This document shows positions 44,465-55,474 of a stretch of 55,474 bases of DNA, piece after piece (within the stretch, counting starts at the first letter, position 1; every line of letters starts with the position of its first letter). Source of the stretch: Spongospora subterranea f. sp. subterranea (Eukaryota; Endomyxa: Phytomyxea; Phytomyxea; Plasmodiophorida); contig JAUGWO010000206.1 in assembly GCA_049724395.1 (NCBI GenBank), positions 1 through 55,474 of the forward strand, in the 5' to 3' direction. The position numbers and the translations under genes were made by a program. Below the pieces are notes generated by a model. It searched no databases. It was given only the letters and a program-made list of their open reading frames with translations, and was not told the DNA's origin.

Positions 44465-46699
44465 ATCTGGAGCACAATGACCATCATTGATATAAACTGT
44501 TGATTTTATACGACCCGCGATGTTGGAGAAACAATCTACCCGAGTTCACCAGTCTAGTTTGCAATTAATACTTTGAAGAGGCGTATATGGTCTCTCAACT
44601 CGGGATACGACAAGTCCATGACCGGGAAGTGAATTCATATCTAAAGTGTTATACGGGCAAGAGGAAAGGGATCTGTTAAGTCACGATCACAGAGGATGTT
44701 GGAGGTCCTTCATGTTCCGAGTCAGCCGATTGTAAAATCCAAAGATTATGTTTGTCGATGAAGAATGTAATGACTCTGAAGAACACACATCTACCGAGGG
44801 CACATTATGCAATCAAATTCACACATTCGACCAAGAACCATGTCGAGAGGCTGCAAATATTGCCACAACAGGACCTTATTTGATGCTTTGGGACGATCTC
44901 CTTGGACCCTTCAACATTAATGATGTCAGGTTGATGATGAAGGCCGATGGGATAGGATCGCATGAGCACCAATCCTGCCAAGCTGTGCAATTGGAAGCGC
45001 GAAGACTTTTTTACAAACCGCTCAAGCCCAGAGTAAAGGGAGATGTGAAATAATGTGGATGGACAGGAGACAGCTCCATACTCACAACGAATCACCTCCT
45101 AACCGATGCCTAAATTCATCCAATAAGGCAACAAGTCCTCACGACATCCTTAGCCTGATCGTTCATACCTTCATTGTTGCGGATGTGACGCCTATGCTCA
45201 TGTTCCGAAAACAAATGGGCAAATTTTGAAGAAAAATCGAGGAAATATGTATTTGTGGAATATTATCAACATTAAAAAGGATATCGACTGTGTATGCCAC
45301 TTCCTCCTTGAGAACCGACGCCAAAGGAACCGGAACAAGTTGCAGTTGATAAATATGGACAAGACGGAGGACATCAACTTGAAGAAGCAAATAGTAATAA
45401 CGTGGCAACTGATGACAAGTTGTGAACGACCACAATTGACACGAGAAAACGATTGTGACGAAACAGACCAGGGAGAGATCGATGAACGAACCAGTATCAA
45501 CGAAAAAGAATTCGTGCTCAACTTGAACGATTGGATGGTCCCATTCATCAACTGATCAATGACGGCGATTGTGAAAACTTCGAACATGTTTGAATCACAA
45601 TGCGAAAGAACAAATTAGCGGCATTCATAATTATGCTCTAATGTTGGGTCCTGTCGGTACCAGCAATCAATGATGACGTCGAAGTTGACCAAATGGATGT
45701 TGTAATTGCATTGTTAAATGGCGCCCTCAAAAAAGAATGACAAACCCACAAGTTGTTTCAAGTCATCATGTGGTTCAAGGCAAGCGCCTAAACTGTGACA
45801 TTATCTTATTGACAAGGTAATTTGCAACAAGTTAGAGGTTGAGCAGGTCAGGTCAACGTCATGTCTATGTCAAGAGGAGCGGCAGTGAATTGTAATCAAT
45901 TCTTTATGCGTTAACGAATTGGTGTTTGTTGGTCATCGAAGGTGATTAGGTGAGATGAAGGCCGAACTATGCCAATAAATCCAGGTGAAAGACTCAGAAC
46001 CAATACGAAAGTATCTAGGAATTAGGACCAGGGTCAAGAAATAAAAAAGAGGAACTAACGATAAATTACAGAGGGACAGTGGAAAGCTACTCCACCATCG
46101 TCATTATATTGCCTATTCAATCGGACAGGTATCTTGATTTGCCAAACCCCTGTCTTGGAACTCTTTGTTGCGTTGAGTCCCAAGAGATCTACAAAAAACG
46201 AGGAATTTCTGGAGTTAACTTTGATGCGAAAATATCGGAAGACCACAACAGACTCGGAAAAGGATCATCAACAACGTGTGAGAAGACAAACATTGGAAAT
46301 GGAACATTTTGACAGATAGGTAATATCTCAAGAGAAGTTGAAGACGGCTGATGTCCCCTCGGAGGACATCATCTTCACGAAGCGTCTTTCAGAAAATGAG
46401 TTCTGCTATCTTTGACCAATACTAATTATCAAGAGCAAGAAGGCGAGTTGAGATATATGAATTACTGTCCTTGATATTCATACCTTATCAGTATTTGACA
46501 TCGATGTTTCATGACCGTACGACAGCCGTCGTTGAACCAAGGTTCCATTTGCCTCGTCATCTATCGGTGAGTATCGGCTCAATCGGTATCACACCCTTCG
46601 ACTATCATCAGGATCGTGGCCCTTCGCCCTCAGCTAACGACCAAGGATCTATCAGGGACGCCCCTTGTGGTCAGTAAACCATTGGTCGATCGGAAACGC
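44465..46699. other. No gene supported; small unassigned frames
   Basis: There are two modest plus-strand frames, 44748-45053 (reading LMLWDDLLGPFNINDV) and 45226-45555 (Lys/Asn-rich), but neither is recognisable or clearly coding. The rest shows no element or repeat. Confidence 0.4.
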
Positions 46700-46980
46700 G
46701 AAGACACCCAATGCTCTGGGAACATTAGAAAGTGATGTGATTAAGGAACTAAATAAAACGCACGAGGCCTCAGAGATATCGAATGGGGATCCTGATAAGG
46801 AGGGCAAATTGGCGAGTTTATGTCGATCATAATCAAGTTGAAAGGCGTTTGCAGGTTACTGTTCCAGAAAGTGGAAGAGGCGAAAAGAGAGGCGGAACGG
46901 GAGACGAAACGAGTAAAAGTGATGGCAGAGATGGAGCTGGATGTAAAGAGAATTTTGAATACACGACGGGCAATAATTAA
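46700..46980 (+). pseudogene. Diverged duplicate of the coiled-coil segment at 43715-44000
   Basis: Shared blocks include AATGCTCTGGGA/AATACTCTGGGA, CAGAGATATCGAA, and CTGTTCCAG followed by a GTGGA(A/G)GAGGCGAA run. Identity is roughly 70 percent with indels, and the frame is lost. It shows that the parent at 43498-44464 belongs to a repeated family. Confidence 0.65.
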
Positions 46981-46986
46981 TTAGAT

Positions 46987-47247
46987 TTATTGGCAGCGGT
47001 CTCGCAACATCTCTTTAATGCGGGTGCAGTTCAGCGATTGTCTTTCCCTCAGCCGATGCCCCTGGACATAAAACTCATTTGCGCAATCCACACCTCCAAG
47101 TGTTTTTGGCAACGAGTTAGGGACTTGATCTCGGAAACTCAGCGCTTGAGACTTCAAGACATCGCCGGTCACGTTGGGTTCGTCATTGAGATTCGGGACA
47201 AATTCAATCAAGTGGCGGTACAGAATTAAACCCCGGTTTAGTGACAC
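46987..47247 (-). mobile_element. Pogo/Tigger-like transposase fragment (minus strand)
   Basis: The minus-strand frame reads NVTGDVLKSQALSFRDQVPN, the CENP-B/Tc5 type DNA-binding helix region, then a GHRLRERQSLN segment resembling the following xFxxRHxLxxR block. It is an inverted duplicate of part of 47660-47745. No DDE domain is present. Confidence 0.45.
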
Positions 47248-47389
47248 TTAATGGGATGGACCATTGATCCCACTATATCGGGAGTAAATCGGGGCTGACA
47301 CTATTTTGAAACTCCATAGAAGAATGTGTCGGGTCGATAAACCTTTATACCGCCGGAACGGACTGAATTTGTCCCGAATCTCAATGACG

Positions 47390-47800
47390 AACGAAAAGCA
47401 GAAGCGCAGGCGGTTTCCCTTATCAGAGAAGCCCGCTATAATTCGCTATTATAAAGCGAATGGTTGCAACAAGGTCACCACCGCCAATCATTTTAATATG
47501 AAACGGCCCACTGTTCAACTGAAATCAAGAACGCTGAAGAAACTGAAAGGCTGGTAACTTGTTTGTCGAAAGCCAAAGCGAACAAAACGAAAACCGCGAT
47601 GTATGGGCATCTCCATGAACTCGAAGATATTTTACACGTTTGGCACGTTCGGGTTGAAATCGATGCTCCAGAACTCAACGTGACCGGCGATGTCTTGAAG
47701 TCTCAAGCGCTGAGTTTCCGAGATCAAGTCCCTAACTCGTTGTGCCCATTCCACAGCTCAAACTGTGTTGGCATCTCAGGATTACGAGCTTGTGACTTGG
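47390..47800 (+). mobile_element. Pogo/Tc5-like transposase N-terminal fragment (plus strand)
   Basis: It begins with a helix-turn-helix of the CENP-B/pogo type (RRRFPLSEKPAIIRYYKANG, TTANHFNMKRPTV), then in another frame MYGHLHELEDILHVWHVR and NVTGDVLKSQALSFRDQV, the second DNA-binding half. One frame change separates them near 47525. The DDE domain is missing. Inverted repeats link 47176-47230 with 47345-47395, and 47108-47185 with 47665-47745. Confidence 0.5.
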
Positions 47801-48292
47801 GTTGTCGCCACACACAATCGGTGGATAATAATTCAATAGTAGAACTGGCAACTCCGGATAACAGACGGGTTTGATCCGTCTCATTCCCTCTTTTCATGTG
47901 GAGAAACTCCAAAATGTCTTGAAAAACCTGCGAATACCTTCGACGTCGATAGGTAGAATATGATCCAATCATCCTCATCCCGTCGAGTTTAACATCATAT
48001 CAGTCGCGTCTCTCAAGGGGGTAGACTTACCAAGTTTTAACCATTTCTTACATCAATGGCACACTTCAAGGACGCCATTGAGAAGCTGTACTACAGCCCA
48101 GCCCTTAGTACTCGGAGTCCTATAACGACACGATTATGTCCCTTGCGAATAAATGACTCTGATTAGGAGCTCTTGAGAACTTGTGTAAACCTTTGTTTAC
48201 AGACCTTCACCTATACCACTGGCTTTACTTTCTAAAGTCAGTACAAAACGTTTTTACTGGTAACCAACCGCTCGGTAGCTTTCTACTGACGT
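47801..48292. other. Upstream of gypsy G5; no gene recognised
   Basis: This should contain the leader and possibly the 5' LTR of G5, but no second LTR copy exists in the window to delimit it. Confidence 0.35.
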
Positions 48293-51200
48293 TTGAGGCC
48301 AATGGTGAACACTCGAGGCCACACTGATCCTGAAGTGGCTGATTCTCAGACAAACAGCTCTACAAGCGATACTGAAACTCCTACTATTAGTCAACTTGCC
48401 ATATCTGGCAGATCGCCTGTATTTTTTCCTGTAAAGAAGCCCCCAAACTCAAAAATTTTGATCCTAAATCAATCGCAAATTTCCTTCGACAACGATCCGC
48501 TTACGAGTCACTTGTCGCAGAACGCCGTCAGACACATGGCGAATCTATCACTGCAGTTTCCATCAAAAGCACAATTGATCCTATTCGCCTAAAAACATTT
48601 GCAAAGTTTGAAATCGGTAAATCGCTCCAAGAGGTGACCGACTCAGACATCAGTTCTCATTTAAAACAAATCCTGAAAGCCACATCCGTTTCTGGAGGCA
48701 TTGATATTGACCGACGAATTCAGTCCGAAGTCATGATGGACATGCGACTAAAAGATCCTCAAGATCGCATTATCGCTCTTTTCTCCAAGATGGACGAACT
48801 TTTAGAAGACCTTGGGATCGCTGATTTATTCGTCGACGAGAAAGGCATAAAAAAGAAAATCAAATATCTCATCAACGGTATTCGACCGAATAGTTTGAAA
48901 ATAATGGTCGAACACGCTCTCGAATTTACCTCTGAATCGCAAACGGCCCGAAAAGACGAAGCCGCATTCTACAAATTGGTTCTTTCCAAGGCGAAATCAC
49001 AACAAGAAGTCCATTCCATTCAAATGGGAACACAAAATCGTAAACCAAATTTCCCCACAACTACAGGATCAACCAGACCACAATTTCCATCTCAACCAAG
49101 TACAGGTACATCTACATCTAGAGAACAATTCCAAAAACCCGCTACCTCTTACTCTGGGCGAACTACTAAAGGAGGACGTATTATACCGAAAGCAGTCTCC
49201 GACAAGTTTCTGTCGCGTCCACCCCCTATAAACGGTTGTTTAGTATGCAATGGACCGCACTGGGTACAAGTTTGTGACACAGCGACGTCCGAACAAGTGA
49301 AAGCTGCCTACGACAACTTGAAATTGAAACCAGGAGAACCCCAGTTGAAAGCACTACATAACATATTAGAGAAAAATTTCATGGAGAGCGACCAAGTCAC
49401 ATTTCAAAACAAGATTTCATCTCAATTCGAACTAGACAATGGCGCGTCAAAGACGACGACGTTATCAGCCAAAATGTTGTCTTCGATATCTGCGTTAGCG
49501 CCTGTGATGATACGAACTCTCGATCCTCCGCTAACACTTGCAAACTTGCTACAATAAGTCATTCGACGACGATGTCTAAAACTGCTTATCTCGATCTTAC
49601 TCTTTCATTGCGGGCAGGAATCGTAAATTTTCGAAACATTGAATGGTATGTCACTGACGAGGACATGGACACCGTTTTAATAGGTAAACCTGAACTTTTC
49701 AAGTTAGGAATCGATTCCGAAACGACTCTAAGCAACCAGCTTTTCGAGGCGCCGAATAATCGAATCGACGTTGAACAATCACTCAACATTACAGCAGCTG
49801 AGGCGTCTAAACTCCAACTTCATCGTTTCGTAGTCCAAGATGATCCAGGTGATGCGGATTATGAAATTGCTTTTGGAGCAGACGAAAAAACCGTAACTCG
49901 ACAAAGCATTGACGAAATGATACAAAGAGCAGTCGATAAAGGATTAGACAAAGCAGATATACCAGCCCTCCAGAAACTAGTGTATCGGTACGAAGATATA
50001 AGGCGAGTTAAACTGGGAAGTGATCCTCCTGTAAAAGTCACACCACAGAAGCTACATTTCGCAAATGCTGATCAACCAGTTCGTTGGGCAAGAATCGTCG
50101 TTATCGTCCTGCTTATCAAGACTTTATGCATCATCATACGCTATTGCTGGAGCAATATGGAGTACATCTACCGTAATCCTAACTCTCGTTACGCGTCACC
50201 AGCTCTAGTCGTTTCTAAACCCGGTGGAGGATATCGATTATGCATCGATACAAAGGAAGTTAATCGAAAAATTGAGCCGTCGATATGGCCTATGCCCCAT
50301 ATCGAGGTCGTATCAATGCATTCGAAAGACGCTGATTGTTTCTTCAAATTAGATGCGTTTAAGGGATACTGGCAGTTCCCACTTCATCCAGATTCGCAGG
50401 AATTCTGTTCCTTTATAACTCATGAGGCAGTATTCACTCCTAGGCGCATTATTCAGGGCATAGTCGACTCCGTCTTCGTGTTCCAAGCTGGAATGCAAGA
50501 AGCACTCGGTGACCTCATTTATACCATAGTTCTCCTCTGGGTAGATGACATCCTAGGTTATGGGAAGCAATCCGCCCATTTAGCGAATCTCGAACGCACT
50601 GTATCGCGTTTGAACGACAAATCGATTAAACTTAATCCGCAAAAGTGCGAATTATTTTTGAAGGATGTCACATGGACAGGAAGAGTAATTTCAGCGAAAG
50701 GTATATCATTTGATCCTCAGCTTATTAACCCTCTCCGTAATATGCCAATTCCAACCAACGCAGCTGATTTGCAACAATTCCTCTGCGCCCTAAATTGGAT
50801 GAGAAACAGTATCCCGAAATTCACAAAACTGATCGGACCGCTACAAGAGTTGTTGTTGTTATGTCAAAGAAGCATTGGCAGTTCTCAAAAAACGCAATTA
50901 CGAAAGATGAATTTATCCGATTCGCGATGGACTAGTGAGCATGGGATTGCTTTTGAACGTCTCAAAAAGGCCATCGAAAGTATTGTCACGTTGCTCATCC
51001 CAAGGACGATAAAGAAGTCTGTCTTTTTCCGGACGCATCCGACAAATTTTGGTCAGTCGTTTTGACACAAGTTGCGCCCGAAGATCTTTGTAAACCAAAG
51101 AATGAACAAGATCACGAACCACTATGTTTTCTCAGCGGTACTTTCACCACTAACGCTTTGCGGTGGCCGATCATTGAAAAGGAAGCTTTTCCCATTATAG

Positions 51201-51893
51201 AAGGTTGTCATCGACTGAAGCATTTTCTGCTGCGCGACAAACCCTTTTACATTTTCACTGATCACAGAAATCTATTTTACATTTTTGATCCAACGTCGAG
51301 AGTCGCCGAGACAAAGCGTCATACCGCTGACCGCCTAGCGCGTTGGGAACTACAACTACGAAATTTTAACTTTGTCATTGAGCATATTGATGGTTCTGAA
51401 AACCTTTGGGCGGACCTATTTACTCGATGGGGTGCCCATCCCGTTGAACCTGTTCAAGCGAAAATATTAACGTTACGCTCAACTACAATTGTCCAACCAC
51501 TTACTAATCCAGATTTCGTTTGGCAAAGAAATTTTCAGGCCCAAGCGGATAACCTACAATCAATTCCTGAACACACATATCAGTTCGATGAGTCGCTAAA
51601 GCTTTGGAGCAAAGCCTCACCTCCGCATCAGATCTGGGTGCCTACCGAATCTCTTCGTTTGCGCATTTGTATCATTGCTCATTGTGGAATCTCAGGGCAC
51701 CAAAGTTTCGAGCGGATAAAGGCGGCAATTTTGAAATTGTTTTCTTGGCCCTCAGCTCAAACATCCATTCAAAATTTTGTTGACAAGTGCCTCCATTGTG
51801 TGCGTTTGAAAGGAAAAGTAGTTCCTCGCCCTTTTGGCTATGCGACACACGGGTCTAAGCCAAATGACGTAATCCACTATGATTTTTATTTAT
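48293..51893 (+). mobile_element. Ty3/gypsy LTR retrotransposon G5, 5' part (gag to integrase zinc domain)
   Basis: This is the same lineage as G1 (shared boxes LDAFKGYWQFPLHP, LLWVDDILGYG, RWGAHPVEPV). In order: gag (about 48300-49150), zinc knuckle CLVCNGPHWVQVC, protease (FELDNGASKTTT), RT, RNase H (FTDHRNLFYIFDPTSR) and the integrase zinc domain (HCGISGH...CLHC). It stops at HYDFY near 51890, where a LINE begins, so the integrase core, chromodomain and 3' LTR are missing. Coding is disturbed by about three changes. A fossil; age cannot be set without LTRs. Confidence 0.9.
49900..51450 (+). CDS. G5 reverse transcriptase and RNase H region
   Basis: It holds the RT blocks YRLCIDTKEVNRKIEPSIWP, LDAFKGYWQFPLHPDS and the catalytic LLWVDDILGYG, then the connection LQQFLCALNWMRN, and RNase H ending ENLWADLFTRWG. 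Limits are those of recognisable domains. It is diverged from G1 at many codons, so the two insertions are not recent copies of each other. Confidence 0.85.
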
Positions 51894-53607
51894 CATGAAG
51901 CCAAAAACATCATGGTCGCACAAGTACGCTTATGTCCTTGTTCGATGGCCAGTTCTAGCCCAGCATGTAATGCAATGATCTCGGCTTCGTAACTCGAGGT
52001 GATTTTGCGACTCAGTTTGATTTGCGACTTCTCCTCAATGTAATTTGCCGCTACACCTTTAGTGCTTTTGTATTGCATGAGGGCAGCAGCACCCCCTTTT
52101 TTCCCTTTAGTAAAACTGCCATCAGTCCATATTTCTACATCCGGGTCACGTGGAAGAAGTTCGTTTCTTTTGTGCTTTTCAATTGCCTCCTTTCGCGTGG
52201 TTTTGTGGTAATTTACTGTATAGAGAGCCTCGAGAATGTTTGGTGCAATATCTACCATTGCATGTATGGTTTTGTATCCTTTCGGGACTCTCTCTCTGAG
52301 AGCTTTCCAGACTTGTCCAAGTGGAGACCAGCCATCGCCGAATCCTGTCCATTTGGTGTAGTCCTGTCCCAGTTGTGATCCGTTGGCGCGCGCGGCTAAA
52401 ACTGTCATCGTGGCTGCGCTAATAATATTGTCTCTCAATAATGGGAATCCTGATATAGCGTGTAATAGTGTGATTGGTGTCGATATGAATGATCCTGTAT
52501 AGGTTCTCATGTAATCATTGTATGCTATTTCCATTGGTCTGAAAGTGGTGCTCGTCATTTCTCCCGCTATCCAAGGTAGATAGTAGTTGAGTTTGCCTCC
52601 AATGAATCCTTTACAGATTTGTTGGAACAAATTTGTTGGTAATTGAAATTGTCTCAATAATCTCATTAATTTGCAGCGTCGTCGAATGTCGGCTGCCGGT
52701 TCTGTCATATCAATCTGTATTGTTGATTTGTTGCAAGCTGGATTTGCCAATAGGTTAGCCCCAAGGTATTTCATTGTTGTCGCAGTATGGATTTTGTGAT
52801 TTGCATCAACTACTATTTTGTCTGAGTCTGCGTGTCTATTAAACAGGAGAAATGTCTTCATCCATTGTAATTTGATTTTGTTGGCCTTACACCAGTTATA
52901 CAGTTCGCTGCTGCTTGCTCGTAGTTTATCAACGACCTCTTTCTTAGAAGTGCCCTGTTCCCATTGTGTAGTGTCGTCAACATATACGTTGCTATTGTTC
53001 ATATTTAAAGGTGCATCATAGATATACAATATCCACAGTAGAACACTAATACTGGACCCTTGTGGAATTCCATTATTCTGCTCAAACTGTGATGATCGCA
53101 CATTTCGAAAATGCACCTCGTACATTCGGTTCGTTAACCAGTTATCAATTAACAGTATTAGATATGGCTCTATTCCCATTCGATTCAATTTTTCTATCAA
53201 GAGTGGTCGTTGGACTCTGTCAAAAGCTTTCATGTAGTCGTATAGGACCACAGCAAATCGATTTTTTGATGCGGCAGCAATGGCTGAATTGTGCAGAAGT
53301 CTAAGCAACGCATGTGAGGTGCTGTGAGCTGGTCTGCAGCCCGACTGATTCTTCGGAATGTGTTTCTCTGATTGCTGGCGTAGTCGATGTTCAATGATAC
53401 TTTCAACCAACTTTGCCAAAGAAGTCAATAAGGCTATCGGGCGGTAGTCACCGGGTTTGGATTTCGGTAAAGGGATTATTTTTGCCATCTTCAAGGTATC
53501 TGGGAATGACCCTTTTACAATGATGTCATTGTTAATCGCTTGTCGGATACTCTCTGCTAATTTGTCATTTGCGCAGATTTGTTTTAGAAGTTTTGAAGAG
53601 ATCCCGT
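51893..53607 (-). CDS. LINE reverse transcriptase and partial RNase H
   Basis: This is RT of a non-LTR retrotransposon. It has GDYRPIALLTSLAKLVESII, the first-Asp box VVLYDYMKAFDRVQ, GIPQGSSISVLLW and the catalytic VYVDDTTQW. A C-terminal RNase H begins with EIWTDGSF (first Asp) and SSYEAEIIALHAGLE (Glu), then ends at 51893 just where the next catalytic Asp is expected. The RNase H places it near the I/R1/LOA group of LINEs. It is in a different frame from the upstream endonuclease ORF: at the PG-x-DG box one base is missing, so the natural single ORF is split there. The part given from 53494 to 51893 is one open frame. Confidence 0.88.
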
Positions 53608-55464
53608 CTATCCAGGAGCTGCTCTACTTTTTGCCTTTGTCACTGCCCTGTCCAGCTCTCTTTTTGTGATGGGTGGTGGATGGCTACAAGCCCTTCGTCG
53701 TTTTAGGTCCATGACCAATTCACTATATTTTGTTTGCTCATCCTGGGATAGCTCAAGATCGAGTGGGTTATAAATGGCGCTGAAATTTTGAGCGATTAGA
53801 TTTGCTTCTTCAACTGCATTGTTGGTACGTGTTGCGAAGATACGATGCTTTTTGTTTGTTTGTGGAATCAGGGTTTTCAGCATCTTCCATGTTGCTGTTC
53901 CCGTACTGTCCTTACTAGCTTCCTTTGCCAGCCTAAGTAAGTGTTTGTGTTTGTGTTTTTTAAACAGGTTTTTGAAACGTGTGTCTAGTTTCTGTAATTT
54001 TCGTTTCCTTTTCTCGATGCGTTCAGGTCGGTGCTGTTTTATCATTGATTGTTGCCATTTTGTTTTGGCGCGGTTCCTTCGCTTGTACGCGATTTTCAGT
54101 TCATCGCTCCAGAAGGGACATGCGTTGCTACGAATAGTTTTGTGGTGGATCGACCCTGCTATTATCTTATGAATATTTGTCAGAGTCAGTTGATCGCGTT
54201 TCATGTATGTGATTCGCTCCATGAGCTTGTTCATGGTTCTTTCATTATCTATTATTTTGATGGGCTCACTCAGCGTGTTTGTGCGTTTTTGCCGACTTGT
54301 TGGGATGGTAGTTTTGATAATTGTTGGCAGATGATCACTGCTCAAGCTAGCGTGCGCTTTCCAGCTTTGGACGAATGGGAGAAATTCTTGATTGCAAAGC
54401 GTGATGTCTAAATTGTTTGAACCTCTGGTTGGTGTGTTGATATTATTTATCATGGAAAATTCCATTAGAAAGGAGTCAAGGTATTCGTGGTGTTCTTCGT
54501 GATTTTTTCCAAATCGTTTATCTTTTGTGTTCAGGTCTCCTGTAATTATCGTTGGCATATTCTGTTCGTCTGCAAATTGTTCCATGGCTTTCCAGAACCT
54601 GGCTCTCGCCTTATTGTTGACGTCTGGTGGTATGTATGCATGTATCAGCATTATTTCCTTATTCAATAGTAGTAGTTGCGTGTTGATTCGCGATTTTTCA
54701 AATATGTTGATGGTGGGGCAGTTGATTGTTTGGATATCCAATCCCTCCCTCCAGAATATTGCTGATTGAGTGAATGTATCGCTGCAGTGATAATTAGGGA
54801 ATCCGGCTATTCTTCTTCTGTGCCCTAGCTCGGATATGCATATAACGTCGATCTTGTGTTTTTTTGTGATTCGAGCCAGTTCATAAGACTTAATCTCCGT
54901 TAGACGGCCGGCATTCCATTGTGCAATTCGATAGCCGTGATTGGCGACCTTGTTTATGCCTGTGTGTTTTTTCTTAAAGGGTCTCGTATTTTGTGCTGTG
55001 CTGAAGTAGTTGGTAATACGGTTTGCTTTTTTCATGGTCTCATATCGTAACGATATGGGTTTTGTTGGTTGTTTTGTTTTTACCAGTTGTTGTTTGGTAG
55101 TCATGTTACCTAGAAGTAGTTTGTGGGTTTTTTGATTAGATTTGAAAAAGTGGGGAATTTTGGATTGCATCAGTCTATGCTGGCAAGGTTGCTTGGGTTC
55201 TGTAATTGGTTGGACCATTGATGAGCTATTTGTAAATTTGCTGTATTCGCGATCGGCCTCATTTGCATTGAGGTGTCTCCTCTTGGATTTATGGCCTTGA
55301 ACTTCAGCCTCAGTTTCCAGGAATCGTTTATTGGTTGGTTGTGACTTTAACCTTTTCAGTTTGAGTTCGTGGGTCCTAGCAGGTTTGTCATCCTCAGTGC
55401 AGTACGGAGTGAGTCGTTTTTTGCTTCTTTTAGGTGTGCGACTAATTTTGTTTACGTTTTCCAT
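53608..55464 (-). CDS. LINE ORF2 N-terminal part: AP-type endonuclease, 618 aa
   Basis: After a basic head of about 155 residues (KRLTPYCTEDDKPARTHELK) comes an apurinic-type endonuclease that nicks target DNA for target-primed reverse transcription: IAQWNAGRL, ICISELGHRRR, YIPPDVNNKA, TIITGDLNTKD, LDITLCN and the ending SSDHLPTIIK. The following linker has FWSDELKIAYKRRNRAKTKW as in other LINEs. The frame ends at SRAAPG, where the RT part goes on in the next frame. The ATG at 55464 is near the window end, and any ORF1 lies outside. Confidence 0.88.
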   Translation of the reverse strand: MENVNKISRTPKRSKKRLTPYCTEDDKPARTHELKLKRLKSQPTNKRFLETEAEVQGHKSKRRHLNANEADREYSKFTNSSSMVQPITEPKQPCQHRLMQSKIPHFFKSNQKTHKLLLGNMTTKQQLVKTKQPTKPISLRYETMKKANRITNYFSTAQNTRPFKKKHTGINKVANHGYRIAQWNAGRLTEIKSYELARITKKHKIDVICISELGHRRRIAGFPNYHCSDTFTQSAIFWREGLDIQTINCPTINIFEKSRINTQLLLLNKEIMLIHAYIPPDVNNKARARFWKAMEQFADEQNMPTIITGDLNTKDKRFGKNHEEHHEYLDSFLMEFSMINNINTPTRGSNNLDITLCNQEFLPFVQSWKAHASLSSDHLPTIIKTTIPTSRQKRTNTLSEPIKIIDNERTMNKLMERITYMKRDQLTLTNIHKIIAGSIHHKTIRSNACPFWSDELKIAYKRRNRAKTKWQQSMIKQHRPERIEKRKRKLQKLDTRFKNLFKKHKHKHLLRLAKEASKDSTGTATWKMLKTLIPQTNKKHRIFATRTNNAVEEANLIAQNFSAIYNPLDLELSQDEQTKYSELVMDLKRRRACSHPPPITKRELDRAVTKAKSRAAPG

Positions 55465-55474
55465 GTTATTATCA

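Larger units (their letters stand above)
51893..55474 (-). mobile_element. LINE (non-LTR retrotransposon), 3' truncated, inserted in gypsy G5
   Basis: The element runs from the window end to about 51893 on the minus strand and abuts the integrase of G5. Its 3' end (the rest of RNase H, 3' UTR and tail) is missing, which a simple target-primed insertion does not produce. No target-site duplication can be tested as the 5' end is outside. Confidence 0.8.

Overview
The window is from a nuclear eukaryotic genome, most likely a protist or another compact-genome eukaryote. Host genes use very short GT-AG introns (47 to 68 nt in every case I could resolve). They encode clearly eukaryotic proteins: ceramide synthase, cathepsin C, a Nop9-type PUF protein, an RGS domain and an LRRC40-like protein. 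I cannot name the species. The mobile elements (Ty3/gypsy with oomycete-like RNase H/integrase motifs, a DD39D mariner, MULEs, a LINE with RNase H) fit a protist but do not settle it.

Layout. 1-3881: two different MULE DNA transposons on the + strand. 3882-9166: a compact Ty3/gypsy chromodomain element (G1, minus strand) with short, nearly identical LTRs. 9167-14062: an older gypsy family (G2/G3). The 3' end of one copy and the 5' end of another share one LTR, and a tRNA-derived SINE with a 12-bp target-site duplication sits inside. 14066-14471: a frameshifted copy of part of a host gene found at 21439-21849. 14552-18435: a long unknown intronless ORF, a Ulp1-like protease relic and a second unknown ORF, mixed with gypsy gag pieces. 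18456-19529: gypsy fragment G4.

20751-35631 is the host gene island: a CTFRP-motif coiled-coil protein, a Nop9 homologue, ceramide synthase, an LRRC40-like protein, cathepsin C (dipeptidyl peptidase I) and an ammonium transporter whose last exons encode an RGS domain. Neighbouring genes are often convergent and packed within 150 to 350 bp. The only disturbance is a 170-bp-arm inverted duplication at 25738-26343.

36.5-47.9 kb is transposon graveyard: a small MITE-like palindrome, two head-to-head DD39D mariner copies, a gypsy remnant, a duplicated coiled-coil/gag-like gene and pogo-like fragments in inverted copies. 48.3-51.9 kb is a second G1-lineage gypsy element (G5). It stops abruptly inside its integrase where a LINE (endonuclease, RT, RNase H; minus strand) begins and runs off the window end.

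The most interesting item is the apparent ammonium transporter-RGS fusion (33031-35631). Ten or more short introns splice in phase through both modules, and the linking intron carries an in-frame stop, so intron retention would give a transporter-only form. If real, it ties ammonium sensing or transport directly to heterotrimeric G-protein signalling.
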